DNA of 64,000 bases, from assembly GCA_030849465.1 (NCBI GenBank), contig JARVLF010000013.1:434001-498000 (forward strand), read 5' to 3'. Under the pieces are notes generated by a model. The model had not been told where the DNA came from, searched no databases, and saw nothing but the letters and a program-made list of their open reading frames with translations. Below, piece by piece: positions 19,040 to 31,015 of this stretch. The stretch's first letter is position 1; every line of letters begins with the position of its first letter. Made by a program: the position numbers and the translations under genes. Origin of the DNA: Moesziomyces globuligerus (Eukaryota > Basidiomycota > Ustilaginomycetes > Ustilaginales > Ustilaginaceae).

Positions 19040-21640
19040 ATGAATGCACGCTCTGCCAAGGGCCTGGCCTCTACCAGTATGCGCCTGTCGAGGTCGCTCT
19101 CCACCACCTCAAACGCAGCATCATTATCCAAACGACTGCGCAACCATTTGCGCTCTTCTGGTGCTTTGAATGCCGCGGCAGCACCAGCTGCTCATCCGAA
19201 ACCAGATTCCTCCGCACCCCCAGCAGAGTCCCCTCGCCAGGCTTCGAAAGCCTCAACCGCGGCCTCCAGCTCCTCGCAGCCGCCTCAATCGCCAATGTCG
19301 CGCAAGGCGGCACTCAGAGCGCTGCGCAAAGGTGCCAACGTCAGCGCGGCAGGCTCGTCTCGCAAACCCGCTGCCAGCTCTGACAAGGGCAAGGCCAAGG
19401 AGCAGACAAGCGCGCAGCCTGCCGCGGTGCACTCGGCCTCGATGCTCAAGGAGCTCGGTGCGCTCGACGACTTGCTCGATTCGCTTCAGAGCCAGGCTTT
19501 CTCCATATCGCAGCGTCTCAAGGCACTCGAGCGGTCCAGACCGTCTAGGACAGATCGGATCGAAGAGGCATGGGGCCCAGATCGCCTTGCCCCACCCGAC
19601 GCAGAAGGTGCTTGGTCGGCAGCGCCGGGCGCGTCCGAATCATCCAACAAGCCGAACGGCAAGCAGTCAGACGAGCCCAAGACGCGGCTCTTGTTTGGAA
19701 ACGATCTCCTGGCCGAGTCGACGCTGCGATGGCGCGACGGCAAGGGCAAGACGATCGCGGGCTTCGAGTACAGCGGTCCGTTCGCCGAAGAGCACAAGCG
19801 CTTCACCGAGTCGATCACCGGCAGCGTCGCCGCCAACGGCGTGCCTGTCGACAAGGTGTCGCCGCTGCGAAAGATGGAGGTGGCCAAGCTGGCGCATGGC
19901 CTCGACCGCGTGCTGTTCAATCCGGGCGTCTACTGGCTGCGCGACCCGCGCTCGGGCATCTACAACTTCGACCCGCGCATCAAGGACATCCTGGACGTCG
20001 ACCTCTTCGACTATGCAGCGCTGCCACCCTACATCACCTCGAGCAAGGATCCGGAGCTGGCCAAGCTCACGCAACAACACGCCAAGAAGTACTGCGGCAG
20101 CACGAGCTCCATGACCGCGCTGCTGAGCCAGTGTTACTTCCTCATCTCGGGCTGGCGCAGCCCGGACACGTCGGGTTTTTCCGCGCCCTTTGCTGGGCTG
20201 CCCGGCGACTTTAGCGCGGGTGCCAAGCTGCCCGCGTCGATCCTGCTGCACTGGAAGGACGGCTTCTACGCCATCGATGCCGACAAGGCGGCGGCGGGCG
20301 AAGCGGAGAACAGCAACTATGTGCTCACCTCGCTCGGAAAGAGCATGGAGAAGATGCTCACGGCCACGCCCGAAGAGTACGCAAAGTACATGCGCATCAA
20401 CTCGTGGAAGCTCAGCGAGGAGGAGCGCACCAAGCCCGAGGCATACCACTACGCAGCGACGGGCAAGATGATGATGCGCTCCCAGCTCGACTGCCACGAC
20501 GATAGGCTGCCGCGCAAGACGTTTGACCTCAAGACGCGCGCCTCGATCGGCATCCGCAACGACCGCGCCAACTACGTAGAGGGCTCGGGCTACCAGATCC
20601 GCCGCGACAAGGGCGTGCTCGAGTCGTTTGAGCGCGAGTACTTTGACATGATCCGCGCCGCGTTCCTCAAGTACAACTTCCAGGCACGCATCGGCCACAT
20701 GGACGGCATCTTTGTCGCCTACCACACCACCTCGACCATCTTTGGCTTCCAGTACATCCCCGTCGAGGAGATGAACGAGCGCCTCTTTGGGAGCCAGGAG
20801 ATGGCGGATCAGGCCTTCAGGCTGAGCCTCGGCATGATGGAGGCCGTGCTGGATGCGGCGACCAGCATCTTCCCGCAGCAGACGCTCAAGATCACCATCG
20901 AGTCCAAAGACAAGGCTGAGGCCGGTCTGGTCGTCTATGTGGAACCGGCTGAAGGTGGTTCTGCTGCCACGAGTCCGGTTGATGGTCCGAGTGTCGAGGG
21001 AGGGGTAAAGGTGGGAGGGACTAGGGGTATCGTGCAGTTGGATGTCACGGTGGATCGATATCTGGATGGAGGGTTGATGTTGGGGCCTGTGGATTTCTCC
21101 TGTTTGCCTGGGCGGCGGGTGGATCCTATGGGTGATGACGAGATCGAGAGGCGGTTACGTCAGTCGCTGCCTGCGGTTCGGTGGGAGGTGGACTATCGCA
21201 TCCAGCCGCGTAGCGACTTGAGCGAGGTCAAGGTGCGCAGTAATCTCGAGGCGGTGCGTACCAAGCAGGCGAGTATGAGCTCGCTCATCCTGCCTAACGT
21301 CGAGGCGCTCAACGAGCGCGAGCAGTTCCGAACCGATCAGCTCGCTCAGAACCCGGAAGCTCTTCGTCGATTCTTGGAGGAGCGTGCGTCGGGTGTGGCT
21401 GCAGGCATGCCCCTTGCGCCAGGCCAGACGGCAGCACATACATCGGACGATAAATCCAATCAGCAGGATGCCCTCGCTCCTGCCGACAAGAGCTCCAGAA
21501 GGAAACAGGCAGAAAGCAGATTCGTCCGTCTCCGCAACTTGCGCACCCTCCGCCTCCGCGAACTCGCCAAACTCGGCGCAAAGGACGCCTCCTCCCAACG
21601 CTCCGCAGACAAACACATCCTCTACGAACCCAGATCATGA
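19040..21640 (+). CDS. PET127: Pet127-type mitochondrial RNA-processing protein
   Basis: Intronless, 866 residues, ATG at 19040. The first 40 residues (MNARSAKGLASTSMRLSRSL, further Arg/Ser, no acids) form a mitochondrial presequence. Residues 40-220 are Ala/Ser/Pro-rich. The conserved Pet127 core runs about 225-640, including LLFGNDLLAESTLRW, HGLDRVLFNPGVYWLRDPRS, GSTSSMTALLSQCYFLISG and MMRSQLDCHDDRLPRKTFDL. The last contains the D...DLK arrangement of a PD-(D/E)XK nuclease fold. In yeast, Pet127 is a membrane-associated mitochondrial protein needed for 5' processing and turnover of mitochondrial RNA. The C-terminal 200 residues are more variable and end in an Arg/Leu-rich helix. The family is fungus-restricted as far as I know. 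Confidence 0.85.
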   Translation: MNARSAKGLASTSMRLSRSLSTTSNAASLSKRLRNHLRSSGALNAAAAPAAHPKPDSSAPPAESPRQASKASTAASSSSQPPQSPMSRKAALRALRKGANVSAAGSSRKPAASSDKGKAKEQTSAQPAAVHSASMLKELGALDDLLDSLQSQAFSISQRLKALERSRPSRTDRIEEAWGPDRLAPPDAEGAWSAAPGASESSNKPNGKQSDEPKTRLLFGNDLLAESTLRWRDGKGKTIAGFEYSGPFAEEHKRFTESITGSVAANGVPVDKVSPLRKMEVAKLAHGLDRVLFNPGVYWLRDPRSGIYNFDPRIKDILDVDLFDYAALPPYITSSKDPELAKLTQQHAKKYCGSTSSMTALLSQCYFLISGWRSPDTSGFSAPFAGLPGDFSAGAKLPASILLHWKDGFYAIDADKAAAGEAENSNYVLTSLGKSMEKMLTATPEEYAKYMRINSWKLSEEERTKPEAYHYAATGKMMMRSQLDCHDDRLPRKTFDLKTRASIGIRNDRANYVEGSGYQIRRDKGVLESFEREYFDMIRAAFLKYNFQARIGHMDGIFVAYHTTSTIFGFQYIPVEEMNERLFGSQEMADQAFRLSLGMMEAVLDAATSIFPQQTLKITIESKDKAEAGLVVYVEPAEGGSAATSPVDGPSVEGGVKVGGTRGIVQLDVTVDRYLDGGLMLGPVDFSCLPGRRVDPMGDDEIERRLRQSLPAVRWEVDYRIQPRSDLSEVKVRSNLEAVRTKQASMSSLILPNVEALNEREQFRTDQLAQNPEALRRFLEERASGVAAGMPLAPGQTAAHTSDDKSNQQDALAPADKSSRRKQAESRFVRLRNLRTLRLRELAKLGAKDASSQRSADKHILYEPRS

Positions 21641-22358
21641 TCCCTCCCGCCTCCATAGATTCGCCCTGTAACACCATAGAACATCGCACCTCCCAAAGCA
21701 TGCTTTCAAGGACCACAACACCTTCTCCTCGGTCTTGCCCAAGTCACTCGGCTCGCAGACACATCACTGAACCCTCGGGATGGACGGAAATGCACGTGTT
21801 GGTTTGTATTGTTTTCGCCTTTGCGCAAACGCTGGGCGTATATGAGTTACAAAATCCCTCTTCTTGCTCGTCGCAGGTCCGAGCAGCAACAGGGAAGTAG
21901 AGAGGGAGTAGGGGCGCGTGGCGGATGTCGAAGCGCCTTTTTGGGTCTGGTCGAATCAAGGGGGATGGGGGGAGGGGAAAGGATGAATGCACATATGCGA
22001 GTCGATGCAGACAGCCGAGATCCAACACGAAGTGTGGATGCGAAGGGGGGAAGCGAGGGGGAGGGCGAGGAACTGACTGTCAAGGAGTCTCGACAGTCGT
22101 CGGGGATCGGGCGAAAGAGAGCCTTGGCCTGTAGAAGAAAAGCCGTAGCCAAGAGCAAAAGACCAGGTGAACCGGGGAAGAAAAGACGAGTGGGACGGCG
22201 ACGATCGACCAGACCCAAACCCAGCCGCTGTCCTTCGTCGATCATAGGGTCGACCTGGGCTCCTGTGTTGGGCTAGACCGTCCTGCAGAGTGAGCCGATT
22301 GCCCAAGGCTTTCTCCTGCCGGGGTATGGGACGCAGGAGACCACGACGCTACCCAAGC
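21641..22358. other. Convergent 3' intergenic region PET127 / RPL6
   Basis: 718 bp between convergent stop codons. No recognisable gene. The right-hand half is purine-rich on the plus strand (GGGGGAGGGGAAAGG type). Confidence 0.5.
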
Positions 22359-23066
22359 TTAGAACTTGAGAGCGTGGGGCTTCTCGCCCTTGGAGAGCGA
22401 GAAGGTGGCGGCGAGGTACTTGGCCATGGTGGGGCCGGCCTTCTTGACGGCGGCGATGACGGCCTTGTCGAGCGCCTTCTGGTCGGCGACCTTGGACTCG
22501 GGGTGAGCCTTCTTGTTGGCGGGGTCGGCGAAGAAGGAGGCCTCGGGCTTGGTCTTGGCGGCCTGGTCCTTCTTGAAGTAGGCGTCGTTGATCTTCTCGT
22601 CGACCTTGACGTCCGAGATGTCGATCTTGGTCGAGGTGGCGATGACGTAGGCCTGGTTGACGCGGCGGATGGGGACGCCGTTGACCTTGAAGGGGCCAGT
22701 GACAAGCAGGAGACCCGAGTCGAGCTGCTTGAGGAACACGACACGCTTGCCGCGGAAGCGACCGGCGAGGAGGATGAGGACGGAGCCGGGGGCGATGTTG
22801 GACTTCAGCTTGGTGGGCTTGTTGACCTTGCGGTTGGCCTTGGGGACACGGACGTCCTCCGAGGGGTAGAAGCGGGGAGCCTTCTGGGTGGGGACGAGGC
22901 GCTTGCCACCGTTCTTGGCACCCTTGACGGGGACCTCCTTGTGGGCGGGGGTCTCCTCCTCCTTCTTGGGGGCACCCTGGCGCTGGTTGAACTTGTAACC
23001 ACCCTTCTTCTGGTAGGCCTTGGTGCGGCCCATGCGGGCCACGTTGGGGGCGATGTGTCGGGCCAT
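22359..23066 (-). CDS. RPL6: 60S ribosomal protein L6 (eL6)
   Basis: Intronless coding region, 235 residues, ATG at 23066. The basic N-terminus is followed by the eL6 core: [40 protein letters not shown] and [12 protein letters not shown]. This is the KOW-like part that binds 25S/28S rRNA on the large subunit. The acidic/Lys segment near residues 155-215 and the final [11 protein letters not shown] fit fungal L6. Codon choice is extremely biased to G/C-ending codons, as expected for a very highly expressed gene. The upstream 2.5 kb separates it from divergent THI4. An intron in the 5' UTR is possible but cannot be proven here. Confidence 0.95.
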   Translation of the reverse strand: MARHIAPNVARMGRTKAYQKKGGYKFNQRQGAPKKEEETPAHKEVPVKGAKNGGKRLVPTQKAPRFYPSEDVRVPKANRKVNKPTKLKSNIAPGSVLILLAGRFRGKRVVFLKQLDSGLLLVTGPFKVNGVPIRRVNQAYVIATSTKIDISDVKVDEKINDAYFKKDQAAKTKPEASFFADPANKKAHPESKVADQKALDKAVIAAVKKAGPTMAKYLAATFSLSKGEKPHALKF

Positions 23067-24600
23067 TGTGTCGGAATGTATGCTGGTGGGTGGTTGGAAA
23101 GCAAGGAAAAGGGAAGAAATCGAACTTGTCAGACGGTCTGATTCTGGTTACTCTCTGATGCTGCGGCGACACTCCCACGTCCATCCCATTTTCCGAAACA
23201 CGACTGGCTGGCGAATGTGATCCTCGGAAGACTGCAGGGCGGATAGTGCGGATCATCTGGTGTGCTGGAGATGCTGTGGGCGAATCGATGTTGCAAGGGT
23301 GTCGCAGGCGATTAGGTCTGGACCTTGTCCACGCCATCACGTGTACCAGTGCAGCAACTTTCGATGCCGCTGCAACGGTCGATATGATCCTGACGACATG
23401 CTGGCCGACGCCATACAGTTCCAATGCGATGCGAATGACCCCATCATCGATCCTTCAAATGCATGGCCCTCCGCTTGCCGGCACCCAATGGTATCTCCTG
23501 CTAATGATACACGTCAAGTCCTCTTCGACATCCCATGCCGGTGAGGGTTTCCGTGCGATGTGCGACTGCGTACTGTACGTATGTAATGCCCACTGTTGTG
23601 GGTGATGTTTCTGCTGTCGGCGTCGTCGACGTGTGTGCTGTCGTTGGTCGTGAGGCGGTCGGATTGGATTCGCGAAAGTGGCCGTGTGCGTGTGCGTCGC
23701 TTACCGATGTGTGTCGTGTGTCGAGGATGTCGGATTGGATGGAGAGTGCGGAGTGTATCGCCGTCACGATCGACTTACCTTTTCTTGATGGCTTGGGGAA
23801 AGGAAACAGTGACGAAGGAGCCCTCTCGAATGTCAAGGTACGGACTCGCGCTGCTTGCTTGCTTGCCTTTGGCGGATCGGCTCTGGCCTCGAGAGGCTGA
23901 GGCGGCACCCAGCCGGGCTGAGGTTGCGTGCGGCTCCGACTCTGGACTCAACTGGCTGTGGAGTCGGCCAGGCCGCGCATCTTGGCCAGCTGCGAGCCGG
24001 ATGCACCTGCCTCTGGGCCTGCAGTCACTTGTGTAGCGAAGGTCAATTTGAATCGTAGCACGTGATGCGAGGTGCGAATTGAACAAAGCTCGGCCGAGGT
24101 TAGAGCTGCGTCCGAAAATCATCTATCTCGATTTGACCTCGCTTTTTTCAGATCGGGAAATCGAAACGCGATTGGGTCGCGGGATGTACAGGCGCACGAT
24201 CTCACACCAAGACGCGAGCGCGCGCGCACGGACTGAATGGATGCCGAGCGAAGTGCAGGGTCGCTTCCATGCATGAAATTTGCCGAAGTTGGCGCAGAAG
24301 CTCCACGCTCTGCCACGCTGCCGTACAGTGCAGAAGCAGAAGCAGAAGCCCAGCCGCGTTCGGTCCGAGCGGCTGGCATGGCTGCATCTTCTCCGCCATC
24401 ACCGACGTCCTCGAAGTCCGCTTTGGATGCGAGCGATTCGCCGTTGCCCCACCATCCTGCAAGCGAGTGCCGTTATCGGAGGGCCATCAGCCGCACTCTT
24501 CATCTCGCTCTCTCGCTCGCCGCACCCTCCATCTCCGTGCTTTACACCGTGCCAGTGCTGCAGAACGCCGATTTGTAGCCCGCTCCTCCGTCCTTGCCAC

Positions 24601-24632
24601 AGCAGTGCTGAGCAGTGCTGAGACGTGCTGAG
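24601..24632. repeat. 10-bp tandem repeat (AGCAGTGCTG)
   Basis: Two perfect copies and one diverged copy of a decamer in the RPL6-THI4 interval. Confidence 0.7.
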
Positions 24633-25308
24633 CCGTACTAACTGCATGCGAAGATCGCTTGGCGGCTTGGCTGGTGGACACGCGCACCCTTCGGTCTGTG
24701 CACTTTGGGCGCTGAGCTTCCGAAAGACGCTTTGCCTTTTTGGGCTCAGCCGTCGCAGATTTCGACTGATCCCAGATTCCCACTCTCGGCCTTGCCGAGA
24801 TGCCCTTGAGCCAAATGTGACCATCGTCTGCACTGGCGTGCGGATCTTTCCGCGCCTGCATGGCAACAAGCTTCGGTGACATTGCCGTTGCCCTAGCGAG
24901 CCTTCTCGCCATCAGCACAGATCACAGTCGGCCATGCGCGCGTCCCATTTTTGGCTCTGTCTCTCTCTGAGTTGCCACTGTGGGCTGCGGCTTGCGGGCC
25001 TTCCGCAACGTGCAATCGATGTGCTGATGGGCCGTGCTCACCCTTGACACCTGTGTCTTTTGGGCTGCAAGTTGCCGTGACTCGACGAGCTCTTTCTTCT
25101 GGCTCTCGCAGCGCAGTCCCATGATGTCCAAGCTTCGCACGCAAAGATAGCCGGATTGCCACCGACTGCGAGGATGGGCGGCGAGGATTAGCTCTTGCGC
25201 GCATCTCCTGGGCCGAAGCTTGGCCCAAGCTTTGGCACTCCTCGTTGGCCGGCACGTCGTCTTGCGCGCGTGCGGATGGGTGGGATGAGTCTCGTCCGTT
25301 GCACCTGA

Positions 25309-26790
<1,482 letters not shown>

Positions 26791-26930
26791 TCTGCCTCGC
26801 CCTTTCCTCCAACATGTTGGCTGAATCGCAGCCGAGCACATGTGGTGACACGTTATGAAAAAGAAAAATGCAGATTGAATGATTTTGATTTCTACTCCAC
26901 TGTGAGCGGGGGAAGCGGGGTGGGGGGTTA

Positions 26931-26945
26931 GGGGGGGGGGGGGGG
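26931..26945. repeat. Run of 15 guanines
   Basis: Homopolymer G15 between the convergent stops of THI4 and LOS1, preceded by G6TTA. It could form a G-quadruplex with the flanking G runs. Its exact length is a likely sequencing weak point. Confidence 0.85.
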
Positions 26946-26957
26946 TAAGGGCATGGG

Positions 26958-29900
26958 TTATCCACCTCTTGAGCGGAGGATGAAGGCCTCGAGGTACTTT
27001 TTGAAGGGTTTGGGTTCGAGCGACTTGAGGTTGTTTGCAAAGTCGGCGGCGAGGGCGGGCGGGCAGTGGATCGAGGGAAAGTAGACCTGGACGAGGTAGT
27101 CGACGACCTCCTGGCCGCGCTTGGCGTAGATGGTCTTGGCGAGCGTGGCGATTTCGCCGAGGACGATTTGGGCCTGAGCGTCTCGAAAGTCAAACGTATC
27201 CTTTGTGGGCGCTTCAAAGATGAGTGCGATGAGCGTTTCGTAGATGAAGCGTTCGAAGCCAGGCAGAGCCGATGGAGCAGCCGCGCCGTTGGCGCCGTTG
27301 GAGCCGTTGGAACCTGCCCATGCTGAAACGAGTCGATGCAGGATGGAAAAGGCGGTGCGTTGACAGGCCGCATCCGAATTGGTCGAATAGAAGACCACAC
27401 TCTGCAGAAGCGTTTCCAACTGCGCCGCATTCTTGTCCGAAACAAACACCCCCTCCATACCCGACTGAACCATCGACGAGAGCAGATTCATATACGCCTT
27501 TTGCAGCTCCGACTTTTGCACCGCATCATCAGTGCCCGTAACACCCTGGTTGAGGAAGAAAAAGATGCGCTCGACCAAGAGCAGGAAGAGCTGGTCCACA
27601 ATCGGCTGCACCTCGTCCTTGTACTTGTTGACCACCAGCGAGAGGAAGTTGACGAAATCCACCAGCTCCTGCGACGTCACCTCGCTCAGCAGCGCATCGA
27701 TCAAGCCGGGAATGTAGGGCAGCACCGCCTTGCCGCACGTCGAGACCATCCTAGCAAACGCACCGCGCGCTGCCTCGCGCACCACGCCGAATCCATTCAT
27801 CGCCCCGATGCTCACCAGCACCTGCTCGGTGATCGCCTTGAACACGCCCACCCACTGCGGCTCGGGCTGCGCGCTGTTCGGATTCACATCCGGAAATCCC
27901 TTGGAGAGACTGCTGAGCGCCAGCATGAGATGGTGCACCTGCAGCACCGAACCCAGGTCGGACGCGTTGCGCTGGAACGCCTGCACCGCCTGCTGCATCT
28001 GCTCGCTCAGCGGCTCCGAGATCGCCTTGAGCATCACCACCTGCTCCGCCGGCGCACCGTTGAGCAGCGAAATCAAGATGCCGCTCGTCTCGAACAGATA
28101 CAGCTGACTGTCAAAGTAGCCCGCAGGCGCCGTCGCCTTGACGAGCGGATCCTCGTCCGGCGCCACCTCGGGCAGCTCGGCCCGGACCACGAGCAAGTCG
28201 TGCAGACCCTGCAGCAGCCGCTGCACGTAGTCGAGCGGGACGGCGGCGACGGCGCGCAGATCGCGCACGAAGCGGTAGAGCAGGTAGTTGACGCGCTTGC
28301 GCACGCCGAGCTTCTCGTGGTGCACGCCGCGCCAGTCGAGAAACGCCGGCAGCGCATCCGACACGCACGCGCTGCGCGCCGCAAAGAAGTTCGAGTAGCG
28401 CACGAGGCACTCGAAGAACTGCAGCTGCACCGCCGGATGCGGGAACGACGAGACGTTGGACTGCACCAGCTTCTGCACCATCTCGCCCAGGTTGCTCAGC
28501 GGCAGCGCGGCCAGCGCCTCGTTGCCGAGCTTGGGCGCGCGTCCCTTGGACCCGGCCTCGGGGCTCTGGACGAACATGGCGGGCGAGAGTCCGACCTTGG
28601 GAGCCGCCGTAGCGGTGGTCATCACGTCGCCGTAAAAGTGGATCACGTACAGCGCCAGCTCGATCTGTTGCCACGAGAGCTGTGCGCGCGTGCCGGCCGC
28701 GTTCGCCTCGAACGAGGCAAACGTCGAGAGCACGAGCTGGGCGACGCTGTTGGAGAAGAGCTCGTCGTCAATGGCGGCGATGGCGCCGACGATGGTCTGC
28801 AGGTTGCGGCGCATGTCGAGGAACTTGGCGTCGTCCTCGTCCTCCTCCTCGTCGTCGTCGTCCGCGGCGCCAAAGCTGCTGGCGGGCCATTCGGCCTCGT
28901 CGTCGAACTTCATCTTTTGCAGCGCGACGCCGATGAGGCTGGAGAGGAACTCGGCGCGCGCGCCGGTGAGCTCTGCGCCGCCGCGCCGACGCGCCTTTTT
29001 GTAGATGGCGAGGATCATGTTGATGCCGGAGAACATCTGTTCGGACGCGTCGTCGTACTCGTCCGAGAGGAAGGCGAGGACGAGCGGCAGGACCGAGTTG
29101 AGCAGCGCTTCGGCAGCCAGTTTGGTGGCGTCTTCGGCCGCGCTCTCCTCGAGGATCTTGCCCATCTCGAGGACGAGGCCGTTGGTGAGGCGGGCGAGGT
29201 GCTCGCGGAACTCGATGTTGGAGTCGCTCCTGTCGCTCTGGCCATTCTGAGCCGATTGGCCGGTGCGGGTCTGGGACTCGAGCGGCGTGATGACGTTGGG
29301 CAGGTTGAGCGCCTGTGCGAGGCTGAGCTTGTCGGCAGGCTTCATGCCCTTGCTGACGATGCCGTGCAAGGCGTCGGCGGCGGCGGTGCGCAGTTTTGGA
29401 ATGGGATGATGGAGGACGTTGAAGAGCAGAGAGACGGTTTCGCTGGTGACGACGAGGTTGATGTCGATCCACGAGACGTAGTCTTCCACGATCTTGGTGG
29501 CTGCTGCGGTGAGGTCGACGGCGCTGGCAAACGAGATGGAGCGGACGCCGGCGGCGGTGGTGGGGTCGCTGGCGTGTTCGCCGAGGTTGACGCGGTTGAA
29601 GCCCTCCTCGACGACGCGCCAGACGGACTCGGCGATGCTGGGTGCGTGGTTGGCGCGGATCTCGTCGCGAATGACGGCATCGCGCTGCAGACGCTCCTTG
29701 GAGCGAACGGCGCGCAAGGTGACGTCGGAGCCAAGCGTGACGGAGAGGTCGTGGAGCACGCGGAGGACGAGGTCGGTGGTGAGCGGGTTGAGCGGGATGT
29801 GGGAGGAGGAAGCCTGGGAGGGCGAGGCGGCGGGATGTGCGCGGATCATAGCCAAAAGGGTGGGGAGGAGGGTGTAGGGTGGCGGGAGGTTGTAGGTCTG

Positions 29901-30293
29901 GAGCAAGAGCACGGCAAGGACCTGTGCGAACTTGTTTTTGATGTACGGGACGGAGCCGTCGCCATTGCCCGAGACGTACTCGTTCTGGATGTACTCGACG
30001 GCGGACTGCTGGAGCGAGGCTACGGCGGCGGCGGGGTCGGAGGACAAGCTGATGCGGTTCTCGAGAAAGTCGTCGACGAGCATGAGGCCAAACATGCGTG
30101 CGTTCTGGCTGTACTTTGGCGCATTGTCGGACGAGTTGCGTGCGGCCCAGACGCTCCAGCCGACGCTCCAGCTCTCATGGGTGATGGATTTGAGATGCTC
30201 GAGGAACTGGAGCGCCTGGGAGGTGACGTCGGGCCCGGCGTTGGCGAGCGGGTTGGAGGCGATCTCGACCGCCTGGATGAGTTGCTCCTCCAT
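26958..30293 (-). CDS. LOS1: Exportin-T (Los1) tRNA nuclear export receptor
   Basis: Intronless, 1111 residues, a karyopherin-beta of HEAT repeats that carries mature tRNA out of the nucleus with Ran-GTP. The N-terminus MEEQLIQAVEIASNPLANAG, followed by QALQFLEHLKSITHESW and the FLENRI segment, matches the exportin-T family start. Later Leu-rich helical repeats continue to the end, and the C-terminal PKPFKKYLEAFILRSRGG resembles other Los1 tails. Length fits the family (about 1000-1150). The open frame reaches 30338, but that codon is TTG; the ATG at 30293 gives the conserved start. An acidic loop (ADDDDEEEDEDDAKF) interrupts repeats near residue 475. The plus strand carries a 1019-codon shadow frame opposite this gene. 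Confidence 0.9.
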   Translation of the reverse strand: MEEQLIQAVEIASNPLANAGPDVTSQALQFLEHLKSITHESWSVGWSVWAARNSSDNAPKYSQNARMFGLMLVDDFLENRISLSSDPAAAVASLQQSAVEYIQNEYVSGNGDGSVPYIKNKFAQVLAVLLLQTYNLPPPYTLLPTLLAMIRAHPAASPSQASSSHIPLNPLTTDLVLRVLHDLSVTLGSDVTLRAVRSKERLQRDAVIRDEIRANHAPSIAESVWRVVEEGFNRVNLGEHASDPTTAAGVRSISFASAVDLTAAATKIVEDYVSWIDINLVVTSETVSLLFNVLHHPIPKLRTAAADALHGIVSKGMKPADKLSLAQALNLPNVITPLESQTRTGQSAQNGQSDRSDSNIEFREHLARLTNGLVLEMGKILEESAAEDATKLAAEALLNSVLPLVLAFLSDEYDDASEQMFSGINMILAIYKKARRRGGAELTGARAEFLSSLIGVALQKMKFDDEAEWPASSFGAADDDDEEEDEDDAKFLDMRRNLQTIVGAIAAIDDELFSNSVAQLVLSTFASFEANAAGTRAQLSWQQIELALYVIHFYGDVMTTATAAPKVGLSPAMFVQSPEAGSKGRAPKLGNEALAALPLSNLGEMVQKLVQSNVSSFPHPAVQLQFFECLVRYSNFFAARSACVSDALPAFLDWRGVHHEKLGVRKRVNYLLYRFVRDLRAVAAVPLDYVQRLLQGLHDLLVVRAELPEVAPDEDPLVKATAPAGYFDSQLYLFETSGILISLLNGAPAEQVVMLKAISEPLSEQMQQAVQAFQRNASDLGSVLQVHHLMLALSSLSKGFPDVNPNSAQPEPQWVGVFKAITEQVLVSIGAMNGFGVVREAARGAFARMVSTCGKAVLPYIPGLIDALLSEVTSQELVDFVNFLSLVVNKYKDEVQPIVDQLFLLLVERIFFFLNQGVTGTDDAVQKSELQKAYMNLLSSMVQSGMEGVFVSDKNAAQLETLLQSVVFYSTNSDAACQRTAFSILHRLVSAWAGSNGSNGANGAAAPSALPGFERFIYETLIALIFEAPTKDTFDFRDAQAQIVLGEIATLAKTIYAKRGQEVVDYLVQVYFPSIHCPPALAADFANNLKSLEPKPFKKYLEAFILRSRGG

Positions 30294-31015
30294 GGCGGGC
30301 GAAGGGGCACCGAGAGTGCTCGCACGTGGGCGAGGCAAGCAGCGGATGTCAGACTAGTCGGAGGTCGTCTGGAAGCTCGGCGCTGGTGTAGATAAAGGAG
30401 GTGCAGAGCTATGCAGACATGGGTGCTGATACGAGCGATGCGGCAGCCTAGAGGCGAAACAAGTGGTGGCTCGCGTTGGCTCGCGATGTCGCTCCTGGAC
30501 AGACTGCGAGCGAAGAATGCTTTTCGGGGGTGCGATGTGCAGTGAGAATGCTGATGATGCCGAAGGGAAACGAGAAATTGGAGACGGTATGGAACGCGAG
30601 TGCTGGAATGTTGGTGAGGGTGAGTGTTGGTGTGGAAGAAGCGTCGTCGGCTGGTATTGTACAGCACCTGCTCAGCTCCAACGCACCAACACCTCGAACT
30701 CCACCGCTCTGTGCTCTCTCACGGCGCGCGCTGTGTGATCACAGCCAGAAGAATTTTTGGCCTTTCTTTTCTTTCTTTTTCTCTTTGCGCCTCGCCTCGC
30801 CTCGAGAACAACAGAAACACTCCACCTCACACTCAGCCAGAGTGCCGTGCGAGAAGCACATATCCAATCATTTTGATTTTGATGCCACGATAACTAATTG
30901 TTCAGCCGCCTTCTTGCTAGTGACCATCGTCGCCATCAGTCGCCATCTCTACGCAACCATCAACGTGCAAAGAGACGGTCTCGAATCAAGTTTTATTCTC
31001 TTAGATAGAAGCGTG
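30294..31015. other. LOS1 promoter and 3' flank of the PPxY membrane-protein gene
   Basis: 722 bp. A CT-rich tract (TTTCTTTTCTTTCTTTTTCTC near 30760) and AT-rich sequence lie between two minus-strand genes. No gene supported. Confidence 0.5.

Noticed and set aside
26915..26945. Telomere-like TTAGGG next to the G15 run
   Set aside because: Only one TTAG followed by a homopolymer; there is no repeated TTAGGG array.
27336..30395. 1019-codon plus-strand frame opposite LOS1
   Set aside because: His/Leu/Arg-rich shadow without any recognisable domain; LOS1 similarity on the other strand is clear along the length.
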